Shown: positions 1 to 8,106 of the stretch, piece by piece
Layout: each line of letters begins with the position of its first letter
How positions within the stretch are numbered: position 1 is the stretch's first letter
The notes under the pieces: generated by a model
Told to the model about the DNA's origin: nothing
What the model saw: only the letters and a program-made list of their open reading frames with translations
The model's database searches: none
Position numbers and translations under genes: made by a program
Assembly (NCBI GenBank): GCA_002923315.1
Contig: BEHM01000008.1
Span: 1-64,000, forward strand
Length of the DNA: 64,000 bases
DNA from: a bacterium HR10
GTDB lineage: Bacteria > Acidobacteriota > Blastocatellia > HR10
Reading direction: 5' to 3'

Positions 1-459
1 CACTCGATCATGGAAATTCAGCAAGAGCAACGCGATGCGGCGTTCGATGAGGACCCGGTCCGAACGAGCCCCCTGGGTCTCCGAGGGCTCATCAAGCGTG
101 GCCCGGGAGACGATGATGCGCACGCCCCGGCGCATTCCGCGCACGCGGACTCGCATCCCCGTCCGCGCGGAGAGCAGCGCAGAGGCCTCCCCATGGAGCC
201 GGAAGCGCTGCAGACCGCGACGCAGGACATATTGCGGGCGGGCCCAACCGAATCCATCCTCCATGAGGACCTCCAATTCCCCTTCGATCTCGCGCTCCTG
301 TGCCTGCCTTCCCCACGACGTGTGCTCCTCCCCCATCGCCGCACTAGGGCCAGCCCACCGCGCATCGCCCCCCCTCAGTAGGATGAGGCCAATGACGAGA
401 GCGGATCCCCACCTTCCCCCACGCGCGCCGTGGCGCGACGAACATCGTCTGAACGCCAT
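1..459 (-). CDS. Secreted protein of unknown function, 5' part only (runs off left edge)
   Basis: An open frame starts at ATG 459 and stays open to base 1, so only the first 153 residues are visible. The N-terminus looks like an export signal: a basic stretch followed by a hydrophobic core (SALVIGLILL, about residues 19-28) and a small-residue region (GPSAA). The mature part is Arg/Glu-rich and seems to carry a short beta-rich segment (MRVRVRGMRRGVRIIVSRA). The last visible residues, IALLLLNFHDR, loosely resemble the strand before the catalytic domain of some secreted M6-like metalloproteases, but no catalytic motif lies in the window. Function is therefore unknown. The other frames here give low-complexity Arg/Ser/Pro-rich products and are shadows. 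Confidence 0.6.
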   Translation of the reverse strand, partial: MAFRRCSSRHGARGGRWGSALVIGLILLRGGDARWAGPSAAMGEEHTSWGRQAQEREIEGELEVLMEDGFGWARPQYVLRRGLQRFRLHGEASALLSARTGMRVRVRGMRRGVRIIVSRATLDEPSETQGARSDRVLIERRIALLLLNFHDRV

Positions 460-905
460 GCCCTCCCCCTCAAGGCGCGATCAAGGGAGGCTCTCCAGAT
501 AGGTTCGCGCTCGCGCACGTGCTCTCCTCAGGTGCCCGACGACGATACTCCCGCGCGCGACCCGTCACATCACCCGCGTGAGCCCGTTCACCGACACGGA
601 GCGGCTCGCCCGCGCTCTTCGAATCAGCACCGAATGCCCCATTCCTCCCATGACGACGCCCTTATTGTACGTGTCGCCCTCCTCTCGCTCAATCGGGCCA
701 ATGGCGGATTTCGCTCCCGGAAAATCTCGGATGGGGGTAGGGGGCGCGCTCGCTCCCATGACCGTTTGCAGAGCGTCAGACAAAGGGGTATGCTTGGAGA
801 GAAATCGTGAGCCGGGGCATTGCCGCTCAATGACCGACGAGGACGTGCCCTGTGGGAAGCGCGCATGAAAGCCCTGGCCGAGAGTGAAGGGATGCACGGG
901 GAGAC
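460..905. other. 446-base stretch with no recognised gene
   Basis: Frames of about 100 codons are open on both strands here (578-868 forward, 565-897 reverse). Neither product has a recognisable domain, a good ribosome-binding site or a protein-like composition. No tRNA, tmRNA, SRP or RNase P signature was seen. The stretch holds the likely promoter of the polymerase gene (766-794). Either a small RNA or a decayed gene remains possible. Confidence 0.5.
766..794 (+). promoter_or_regulatory. Putative sigma70 promoter of the DNA polymerase gene
   Basis: TTGCAG (766-771), 17-base spacer, TATGCT (789-794). Transcription would begin near 801, leaving a leader of about 105 bases before the ATG at 906. 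Confidence 0.4.
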
Positions 906-2675
906 ATGAGCACCTATCGGGTGATCACGCAGACGGCTGAGCTGGAGGCCCTCCGATCGCGATTGCTCGCGGAACCCGTGCTCGGCGTGGATACGGAGAC
1001 GACGGCGCTGGATCCGTATCAGGGGCGCATTCGCCTGCTTCAGATCGCGACGCCGGAGGACATCTTCGTGCTGGACCTCTTCGCGCTAGGGCTGCAGGCG
1101 CTGGACATTCTTCGCCCAGTCCTGGAGGGCGAACAGCCGGTCAAGGTCCTGCACAATGCGAAATTCGATGCGAAGATGCTGCGGCATCATGCCGGCATTG
1201 AGCTGGGCCGCGTCTTCGACACGATGCTCGCTTCACAGCTTGTGGCGGCTGGAGATATGACGAAACGGCATGGGCTCGCGGACGTCGCCCAGCGGTATCT
1301 CCGCGAGCGAGTGGAGAAAGCCCCGCAATTGAGCGATTGGAGCGGGGAGCTGTCGCGCGGGCAGCTCGAGTACGCGGCCCGCGACGTCGCGATCCTGCTG
1401 CCGCTGCGGCAGGCGCTCATTCAGCAGCTCAAGGAGCTCGGGCTCATCCGCGCCGCGAAGCTCGAATTCGAGTGCGTGCTCCCGACGGCCGCCATGGAGC
1501 TGGCTGGAATGCCCTTCGATGTCGAGCGCTGGCGCGCCTTGGTGGAGGCGTGGGAACAGCGGCGGGCCCACCTGGAAGAAGCCTTGCAGAGCGAACTGGC
1601 GCCGGTCGCGACGCAGATGGACCTGTTCGGTCGCGCCGAGATCGCGATCAACCTGAATAGCCCGCATCAGGTCTTAACCGGATTGCGCCGGCTCGGCCTC
1701 ACCGTGGAAGGGACGAGCGAGCTGGACCTGCTGCCGTATCGGGACCATCCCGTCGTTCGCCTGCTGCTCGAATATCGCAGCGTGCAGAAACTGCTCAGCA
1801 CCTTCGGACGCGGCTTCCTCGAACATCGGCACCCGGTGACGGGACGGTTGCACGGCGATTTCCATCAGATCGGCACGCCGACGGGGCGCTATAGCTGCAG
1901 CGATCCGAACATCCAACAGGTCCCGAACCTCCCGGAAATCCGAGCGTGCTTCCGCGCGCCCGCGGGTCGGCGGTTGATCGTGGCTGATTATTCGCAGATC
2001 GAGCTGCGCATCCTCGCCGAATTCTCGCAGGATCCGAAGATGCTTGAAGCCTTCTTGAACGGCCTGGACCTGCATCGGATGACGGCGAGCTGGATGTTCA
2101 AAGTCCCGCCCGAGGCGGTGACGAAAGAACAGCGCGCCATCGCCAAGACGATCAACTTCGGTCTGATGTACGGCATGGGGGCGGCGAGCCTGGCCGCGCG
2201 AATCGCCGAGGTTCGCGAACGGACCGACATCTCGCTGGCCGAGGCCGAGGCCTTGATCGCCAGCTACTTCGAGATCTATCGGAGAGTGGGCGAGTGGTTG
2301 CGCGCGGCCGGCGACACGGCCGTCTCCGTCCGGCACAGCCGCTCGCAATCGGGACGACTCTGGCGGTTCCAGTTCGATCCCTCGGACCGCGAGCAGGTGG
2401 CAGCGATCCAACGATTGGGGAAGAACTTCCCCATCCAGGGCACGGGTGCCGATATTCTCAAGCGCGCGATGCGCCTGGTCTATGACGCCCTTCGCCCGTA
2501 CAAGGCGCAGATCGTGAACTCGATCCATGATGAGATCGTCGTCGAGGTCGCCGAAGATCACGCGCCGGAGGTCGCCGAGCTGGTGCGCGAGCGCATGATC
2601 GCTGCCGGCCGTGAATTCATCAAGACGGTGCCGATCGAGGTCGAGGTCGTGATCTCCGAAGCGTGGACGAAATGA
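906..2675 (+). CDS. Family A DNA polymerase with 3'-5' exonuclease, short form lacking the 5' nuclease
   Basis: A 589-residue replication/repair polymerase. The first ~190 residues are a DnaQ-like proofreading exonuclease with all motifs: DTET (D29, E31), NAKFD (D88) and YAARD (Y156, D160). The polymerase domain follows, with motif A VADYSQIELR, motif B RAIAKTINFGLMYG and motif C HDE at 541-543. It lacks the ~300-residue FEN-like 5' nuclease of ordinary bacterial PolA (about 900 aa). This architecture and size match the PolA lineage known from Aquificales, some thermophilic viral sequences and apicoplast polymerases; placing it there is inference. ATG at 906 is preceded by GGGGAG. It probably serves in repair or gap filling and is not the main replicase. 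Confidence 0.9.
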   Translation: MSTYRVITQTAELEALRSRLLAEPVLGVDTETTALDPYQGRIRLLQIATPEDIFVLDLFALGLQALDILRPVLEGEQPVKVLHNAKFDAKMLRHHAGIELGRVFDTMLASQLVAAGDMTKRHGLADVAQRYLRERVEKAPQLSDWSGELSRGQLEYAARDVAILLPLRQALIQQLKELGLIRAAKLEFECVLPTAAMELAGMPFDVERWRALVEAWEQRRAHLEEALQSELAPVATQMDLFGRAEIAINLNSPHQVLTGLRRLGLTVEGTSELDLLPYRDHPVVRLLLEYRSVQKLLSTFGRGFLEHRHPVTGRLHGDFHQIGTPTGRYSCSDPNIQQVPNLPEIRACFRAPAGRRLIVADYSQIELRILAEFSQDPKMLEAFLNGLDLHRMTASWMFKVPPEAVTKEQRAIAKTINFGLMYGMGAASLAARIAEVRERTDISLAEAEALIASYFEIYRRVGEWLRAAGDTAVSVRHSRSQSGRLWRFQFDPSDREQVAAIQRLGKNFPIQGTGADILKRAMRLVYDALRPYKAQIVNSIHDEIVVEVAEDHAPEVAELVRERMIAAGREFIKTVPIEVEVVISEAWTK

Positions 2676-2781
2676 ACGGCCTCGACGTGAGGCTCCGAGT
2701 GGCCTCCCCCTCGCGCAGAGCAGGAGGCGCTCGGCTTCATGAGGAGGCGGTGAGACAAGATAGACGCAAGGGGGGACGCGT

Positions 2782-3795
2782 ATGCGGATCTGCACACAGT
2801 GTCGCTCTGCCGTAGGCCCTGATTGGCGCTTCTGTCGCTATTGCGGGGCGCCCCTGGATATCGCTTCGGCATCCCCAACAGCGCGGGAGATGGAAGAGGA
2901 GCCGGAGACCCAGCTTCTGGAATCACGCGAGACGGCACCCGCGTATCTCCCACCGGAGTCCGGTCCGGAAGCTCACCCCCCTCCCAGACGCCGATTTCGA
3001 CTGCTGGCCCTTGTGCTCATCGGCGCGCTCGCGCTCGGAACCCTCGGCAGCGCGAGTCTCTTCCTCTGGCACGAAGTCGCGCGATATTGGAGCCCCGCGC
3101 GCCTCTCGGCGCGCCAAGGTGCCGAATTCTCCCGACGCCTGCCCCTCCCCTTCGGGAGCGAGGTCACCCTCGTGAATACGAACGGGAACGTGACCGTCAC
3201 GACGTGGGCGCAGGAAGAAGCCGCGATCGTCGCGCATAAGCGAGGGAGCGCGGATCGCGATCTCGCCGATGTCCACATCGAAGTCACCCGGGAGGGAAAT
3301 GCGCTCTCCATTCAAACCCTCCACCCGGAGGGCTCGGATGCCGCTGTGGACTATGAGCTCATGCTCCCGCGTCGCGTGAATCTCTCAAACATGCGCATCG
3401 TCAATGGGCGCGTCCATATCCGAGACATCGAGGGCGTCGTGCGGGTGCAGGTCGTCAATGGACGGATCGAAGCTGAGGGGATCGCCGGAGCCGTGCAGGC
3501 GGAGACGGTGAATGGGAGGATCGAGGTCGCCTTCACCCGATGCGCGAGCGATCGGGACACGACGCTCCGGGCCGTCAACGGTCGGATCTCGGTGACCCTG
3601 CCGGAGACCTGCGACGCGCGCCTTGAAGCAGAAACACTCCGCGGAGAGATCGAGGCCGATGATGAACTAGGACTGACGTTCTCAGAAGGCCGATTCATGG
3701 GACGACGCGCGGAGGGGCGACTCGGTCACAGCGAGGCGATGATTCGCCTGAGCACCCTGAACGGGACGATCCGCATCAGGCGCTCTCACGAGTGA
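2782..3795 (+). CDS. Membrane-anchored zinc-ribbon protein with DUF4097-like beta-helical domain
   Basis: A 337-residue protein in three parts. A zinc ribbon at the extreme N-terminus has CxxC pairs at C4/C7 and C18/C21. One transmembrane helix lies at about residues 74-96. The C-terminal domain (about 115-337) is made of short repeats of the type VNGRVHIRDI / VNGRIEAEGI, typical of DUF4097 (adhesin-head) beta-helices. The expected topology is zinc ribbon in the cytoplasm and beta-helix outside the inner membrane, resembling sensors that read envelope state, but no partner is visible. The gene starts 106 bases after the polymerase gene and ends 24 bases before the SagB-type gene, so co-transcription is likely. 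Function is unknown. Confidence 0.75.
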   Translation: MRICTQCRSAVGPDWRFCRYCGAPLDIASASPTAREMEEEPETQLLESRETAPAYLPPESGPEAHPPPRRRFRLLALVLIGALALGTLGSASLFLWHEVARYWSPARLSARQGAEFSRRLPLPFGSEVTLVNTNGNVTVTTWAQEEAAIVAHKRGSADRDLADVHIEVTREGNALSIQTLHPEGSDAAVDYELMLPRRVNLSNMRIVNGRVHIRDIEGVVRVQVVNGRIEAEGIAGAVQAETVNGRIEVAFTRCASDRDTTLRAVNGRISVTLPETCDARLEAETLRGEIEADDELGLTFSEGRFMGRRAEGRLGHSEAMIRLSTLNGTIRIRRSHE

Positions 3796-3819
3796 ACCTG
3801 CGCGAAGGAGGGAAGGATC

Positions 3820-5376
3820 ATGAGCGAGAATCGAGACACGGCGATCGCCTGGAAATATCACGAGGCGACGAAACACTCCTACTGGAGCGTGCGCACGAGC
3901 GCGCACGTCCTGGATTGGGAGAATCAGCCGCTTCCGTTCAAGATCTACCCGGAGCTGGAGGTGCTGCCCCTGCCGCGCGAAGTGCCGGAGACGGGCGTCT
4001 CCACCTTCCAGGCGCTCGGCGAGCGCATGCCCGTACCAGGCCCTGCGGCGGATCCGATCCCGGTGCATCCGACCATGGCCACGCTCGCGCACATCCTCTT
4101 CTACTCGGCGGGGATCACGAAGAAGAAGACGTATCCCGGCGGCGATTTCTTCTTCCGCGCGGCCGCGTGCGCCGGAGCGCTTTATCCCATTGAGGTCTAT
4201 GTCGTCTGCGCGGACTTGCCCGATCTCCCGGCCGGCGTCTATCACTTCAGCCCGGCGGACTTCGGACTGCGTTGCCTGCGCGTGGGCGATCACCGACCCG
4301 TTCTCGCCGCTGCCGCGGCATACGAACCCTCGTTGCTGTGGGCGCCTCTGGTCCTCGTCTACACGGCCATCTCGTGGCGAAGCGCGTGGAAGTATCGCGC
4401 CCGCGCCTATCGGTACCACTTCTGGGACTGCGGGATGATCCTGGCCAATGCGCTGGCGGCGGCCACCGCGTGGCGATTGCCGCACAAGGTCATCCTCGGC
4501 TTCCAGGACGACGTGGTCAATCATCTCGTGGGCGTGGATGGCGAGCGCGAGATGAGCCTGGCCCTTTTAGCCCTCGGGCAGACGGCGCACCCTCTCTCGA
4601 TTTCGCGGGAGATCCCGGAACTCCCGAAAGTGACCTGGGCCGTCGTTCCCCTCTCGCGCGAAGAAGTCCCGTATCCCCTGATTCAGGAGATGCACGCGGC
4701 CTCGCGACTCCGAAGCGCGGCCGAGGTCGAGGCCTGGCGCGCGCGCGCGTTCGTGCGGCGAGAATCGGAGCCGAGGGCCTCGCTCATCCCCCTCGATCCC
4801 ATTCCCCCCTCCGCGCTGCCCGATGAACCCGTGGAGTCCGTCATTCGGCGCCGCGCGTCCACGCGACGGTTCGCGCGCAAGCCGATCTCTTTCTCCGAGC
4901 TCTCCACGATCTTGGAGTATGGGACGAGAGGATTCCCCTGCGACGCTCTCGATGGCCAGCTCAATGATCTTTACGTGAACGCGCACGCCGTGCCCCCACT
5001 CGCTCCCGGCGCCTACGTCGTCCATCGCGACCGACGCGCGCTGGAGCTGCTCAAATCGGGCGATTTCCGCCGCGATTCCCGCTACCTCTGTCTGGAGCAG
5101 GACCTGGGCGGCGACGCGAGCGCGACGGTCTTTTTCCTGGCGGATCTTCAGACGATCCTCACGCACTACGGGAATCGCGGGTACCGGCTCGCGCAACTGG
5201 AAGCCGGCATCATCGGCGGAAAGTTCTACCTCGCCGCGTATGCTCTGCGGCGCGGCGCGACGGGTTTGACGTTCTACGATGACGATGTGACGGAATTCTT
5301 CTCGCCTCACGCCGAGGGGAAAAGTGCCATCTTCGTGATGGCGCTCGGCGTCGCTGGCCCCCGCCCGCGATGGTGA
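3820..5376 (+). CDS. SagB/ThcOx-type nitroreductase-family oxidoreductase with two domains
   Basis: 518 residues containing two FMN-dependent nitroreductase-like halves. The first half (about 85-260) has the SagB-family signature around AAACAGALYPIEVYVV. The second half starts near residue 345 with the classical nitroreductase opening RRRASTRRFARKPIS. SagB proteins oxidise thiazolines and oxazolines to azoles in peptide natural-product pathways, but many genomic SagB homologues stand alone. No YcaO cyclodehydratase, precursor peptide or transporter lies beside this one, so azole formation is not supported and the substrate is unknown. A strong ribosome-binding site (AAGGAGG) precedes ATG 3820. 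murQ follows after 37 bases. Confidence 0.8.
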   Translation: MSENRDTAIAWKYHEATKHSYWSVRTSAHVLDWENQPLPFKIYPELEVLPLPREVPETGVSTFQALGERMPVPGPAADPIPVHPTMATLAHILFYSAGITKKKTYPGGDFFFRAAACAGALYPIEVYVVCADLPDLPAGVYHFSPADFGLRCLRVGDHRPVLAAAAAYEPSLLWAPLVLVYTAISWRSAWKYRARAYRYHFWDCGMILANALAAATAWRLPHKVILGFQDDVVNHLVGVDGEREMSLALLALGQTAHPLSISREIPELPKVTWAVVPLSREEVPYPLIQEMHAASRLRSAAEVEAWRARAFVRRESEPRASLIPLDPIPPSALPDEPVESVIRRRASTRRFARKPISFSELSTILEYGTRGFPCDALDGQLNDLYVNAHAVPPLAPGAYVVHRDRRALELLKSGDFRRDSRYLCLEQDLGGDASATVFFLADLQTILTHYGNRGYRLAQLEAGIIGGKFYLAAYALRRGATGLTFYDDDVTEFFSPHAEGKSAIFVMALGVAGPRPRW

Positions 5377-5413
5377 AGAGAGCGGTGCGGGGGATCGAGA
5401 AGGAGGACCAGTC

Positions 5414-6319
5414 ATGAGCGAGCAGCTCATCACCGAACAAGCGAACCCGCGCACGCGGGATATTGATGAGCGGAGCACGTTGGAGATCCTGCAGCTCATG
5501 AATGAGGAAGATCGGCTCGTGGCCGAAGCCGTCGGGCGCGAGCTGGAGCGCATCGCGGCCGCCGTTGAAGTGATCGTGGAGAGCTTGCGGCGAGGGGGAC
5601 GCCTCTTCTATGTCGGGACAGGCACGAGCGGTCGTCTGGGCGTCCTCGATGCCGTCGAGTGCCCGCCGACCTTCGGCGTGCCCCCGGAGAAAGTTCAGGC
5701 GATCCTCGCCGGCGGCTACGATGCCTGCTATCGCGCTGTCGAGGCCGCCGAAGACGATCCCATGGCCGGGGCCACCGCCATCGCCGAACGCGGCGTGAGG
5801 GCCGGGGACGTCGTCGTGGGCGTGACGGCGAGCGGACGCACGCCCTTCACGCTCGGCGCCTTGCAGGCCGCGCGCTCGCTGGGCGCCATCACCATCGCCA
5901 TCGCCTGCAACCCGAATCCGGAAGTCGCGCGCGTGGCCGATCTCACGATCGCGCCCATTGTCGGGCCGGAGGTGATCGCCGGCTCCACACGTCTGAAGGC
6001 GGGGACAGCGCAGAAGATGGTCCTCAACATGCTCAGCACGGCGGCCATGATCAAGCTCGGCTACACGTATGGGAATCTGATGTCGAACCTGCACCTGACG
6101 AACGAGAAGCTTCGGCGACGCGCCATCTCCATTCTCGTGCAGGAGTTCGCTCTCTCGGAGGAGGAAGCTCGCCGTCGCCTGGAGGAGATGGGATGGGATG
6201 TGAAAACGCTCATCGTGATGTTGAAGGCGGGCGCTGGTCCGGAGCAAGCCCGACGCGCCCTGGAGGAGGCCGAGTTCTCCATCAAACGCGCGATTCGGAA
6301 GCTCACCTCGCCAGCCTGA
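5414..6319 (+). CDS. murQ: N-acetylmuramic acid 6-phosphate etherase
   Basis: A 301-residue SIS-domain enzyme that cleaves the lactyl ether of MurNAc-6-phosphate, giving GlcNAc-6-phosphate and D-lactate during cell-wall sugar recycling. The sugar-phosphate site is clear in YVGTGTSGRLGVLDAVECPP (about residues 72-91). The family motif STRLKAGTAQKMVLNMLS lies at about 195-212. A UBA-like helical tail follows (EEARRRLEEMGWDVK). Length is normal for MurQ. The start follows AGGAGG. No MurNAc PTS transporter or AnmK is adjacent. The downstream lipoprotein frame begins at or over the murQ stop codon. Confidence 0.93.
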   Translation: MSEQLITEQANPRTRDIDERSTLEILQLMNEEDRLVAEAVGRELERIAAAVEVIVESLRRGGRLFYVGTGTSGRLGVLDAVECPPTFGVPPEKVQAILAGGYDACYRAVEAAEDDPMAGATAIAERGVRAGDVVVGVTASGRTPFTLGALQAARSLGAITIAIACNPNPEVARVADLTIAPIVGPEVIAGSTRLKAGTAQKMVLNMLSTAAMIKLGYTYGNLMSNLHLTNEKLRRRAISILVQEFALSEEEARRRLEEMGWDVKTLIVMLKAGAGPEQARRALEEAEFSIKRAIRKLTSPA

Positions 6320-6888
6320 ACCGCCGGGTCTGCGATCGCGGGAACGCGCGTTCGGCCCTCTCGGACGGTCGAAGCAGTGGGCGGTGCACCCGATTCGTCC
6401 TTCTGCTCTTCTCCGCAAAGCTCGCGCGAGTCCTCTTCCTCCTCCTGCTGCTCATCCCGGGAGCGGAGTGCCGCCGTTCGCCCACGACGAGTTCGGAGCC
6501 GACGGACCGCACACCGAGGCGCGGTCCCGCCTCCCCTTCGCGCGAGGCCGAATCGGACGACACGCGGTCCGCCCCCGCCTCACCGAAAGAGTTCCCCCCA
6601 GACGTGCCCATCTACCCGGGGGCGATCGCGCTCGTCGGCCGTCAAACGGCGACCCAGCTCACGATGACCTTCACAACCGAAGATGGACTGCCACACGTGC
6701 TCGCTTTTTATCGCGAGCGCTTGCGGCGAGAAGGATGGGCGGTGCGCGAACAAGAGGCACTTGAAGGCGCGCCGATCCTGGACGGGCGAAAGGGCTCGCG
6801 AACGTGTCGGGTGGAACTGACCGAGGATCACGCGCGCACGTACATCACGGTCGTCCTCTCACTCCAGCCCGGCGTCGTGAAGGAGTGA
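6316..6888 (+). CDS. Putative lipoprotein or secreted protein, start codon unclear
   Basis: The frame ending at 6888 encodes a hydrophobic export signal (VLFLLLLLIPG) and a cysteine (GAEC) that may be a lipidation site. A Pro/Arg-rich linker and a globular C-terminal domain of about 95 residues follow (VPIYPGAIAL, then FYRERLRREGW). That 'PxYPGA ... FY ... L...GW' pattern is common in small bacterial lipoproteins of unknown role. No ATG, GTG or TTG lies in frame between the murQ stop and the signal sequence; the nearest upstream ATG (6193) is deep inside murQ. The coordinate given assumes a CTG codon at 6316 that overlaps the murQ TGA. A sequence error or reinitiation is also possible. The MFS gene starts 6 bases after the stop. 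Confidence 0.55.
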   Translation: MNRRVCDRGNARSALSDGRSSGRCTRFVLLLFSAKLARVLFLLLLLIPGAECRRSPTTSSEPTDRTPRRGPASPSREAESDDTRSAPASPKEFPPDVPIYPGAIALVGRQTATQLTMTFTTEDGLPHVLAFYRERLRREGWAVREQEALEGAPILDGRKGSRTCRVELTEDHARTYITVVLSLQPGVVKE

Positions 6889-6894
6889 GCGCCT

Positions 6895-8106
6895 ATGAGG
6901 ACAGCCCTCCCTTCCCGCTGGTTGACGCGAGGTGTCCTGGCCATCGGATTGGCCAGCTTCTTCTCCGACCTCAGTCATGAGATGGCGACGACGGTGCTGC
7001 CGGCTTTCCTCGCCCTGGAGATCCGCGCGACTCCGCTCGCCCTGGGAGCGATCGAAGGCGTCGCCGACGGATTGGCGAGCTTCTTCAAGCTTGTGGGCGG
7101 ATGGTGGACGGATCGCCTCGGGCGACGCAAACCGATCGCCGTCTCCGGATATGCGGTGACGACGCTCGCGACGGCGAGTTTCGCACTGGCAGCGAATTGG
7201 ACGACGATTCTCCTGGGACGCGCCCTCGCCTGGATGGCCCGAGGCTGGCGGACTCCCGCCCGCAATGCCCTGCTAGCCGACACGGTCCCGCACGAGGTGT
7301 ACGGCAATGCCTTCGGCTTCGAGCGCGCCATGGACACCATCGGCGCGCTGGTCGCCCCGATTCTCGCTCTCAGCCTGCTTCAAATCGGCGCCAGCTATCG
7401 CCAGATCTTCGCCCTCACCCTCATCCCGGGGACGCTCGCTACTCTCGCCATCGCGCTCTTCGTCTCTGAGGCCAAGCGCCCGCCGCAGCCGGAACGAACG
7501 CTGCTCACGGACGTGCGACGTCTCCCCCGGCCTTTCGTTCTCTTTCTCCTCATCGCCGGCGTCTTCGGACTCGGGCAATTCGCGCCGACGCTGCTGGTGC
7601 TGCGCGCGACGGAACTGACGGGAAGCCCGGAGATGGCGATGGGGCTCTACGTGCTCTTCAACGGCGTGCAGGCAGCGAGCGCTTATGTGCTGGGAGCGCT
7701 GGCGCGGCGCCTGGGGAGCTTGAACCTGCTGGGGATGAGCTATCTTGCTTTCGCTCTGACGGCTCTGGGATTCGCCTTCGTCCAGGAGAATGTCCCCGCG
7801 TTGATCCTGCTCTTCGCGCTGGCCGGTTTAGCCGTGGGCGGTATAGAAGCCATGGAGCCCACCGTATCGGCCGAGTTGCTGCCGTCGGCAGTCCGCGGCA
7901 CTGGGTTCGGAGCGCTCGGCGCGGCCAACGGGCTTGGTGACCTACTCTCCAGCCTTCTGGTAGGAGCCCTGTGGAGCGCCTACGGACCCGGGGCGGGCTT
8001 CGGATTCGCCGCCCTCATGAACGGTGCGAGCGTTCTTCTGCTCGTGCTCTTGAGAGGGAGAATGACGCGTGCCGTGTGGGAAGCCGTCCCCCCTCACTCC
8101 CCATGA
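6895..8106 (+). CDS. MFS transporter
   Basis: 403 residues with about 11-12 hydrophobic helices. The major facilitator hallmark loop between helices 2 and 3 is present (GGWWTDRLGRRKPI, about residues 63-76). The opening segment (ASFFSDLSHEMATTVLPAFL) resembles the family of predicted drug/metabolite exporters that begin with 'SFFxDxSxEM'. The substrate cannot be read from sequence. The gene ends the 906-8106 forward run, and its last 13 bases overlap the 3' end of the converging HAD gene. Confidence 0.85.
   Translation: MRTALPSRWLTRGVLAIGLASFFSDLSHEMATTVLPAFLALEIRATPLALGAIEGVADGLASFFKLVGGWWTDRLGRRKPIAVSGYAVTTLATASFALAANWTTILLGRALAWMARGWRTPARNALLADTVPHEVYGNAFGFERAMDTIGALVAPILALSLLQIGASYRQIFALTLIPGTLATLAIALFVSEAKRPPQPERTLLTDVRRLPRPFVLFLLIAGVFGLGQFAPTLLVLRATELTGSPEMAMGLYVLFNGVQAASAYVLGALARRLGSLNLLGMSYLAFALTALGFAFVQENVPALILLFALAGLAVGGIEAMEPTVSAELLPSAVRGTGFGALGAANGLGDLLSSLLVGALWSAYGPGAGFGFAALMNGASVLLLVLLRGRMTRAVWEAVPPHSP

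Noticed and set aside
1674-2795. A 373-codon open frame on the reverse strand
   Set aside because: Antisense of the polymerase gene, with His/Arg/Asp-rich, domain-free translation.
3820-6319. Azole-peptide (RiPP) biosynthetic cluster around the SagB-type gene
   Set aside because: No YcaO protein, precursor peptide, protease or exporter is adjacent; the MFS gene further on is not specific.
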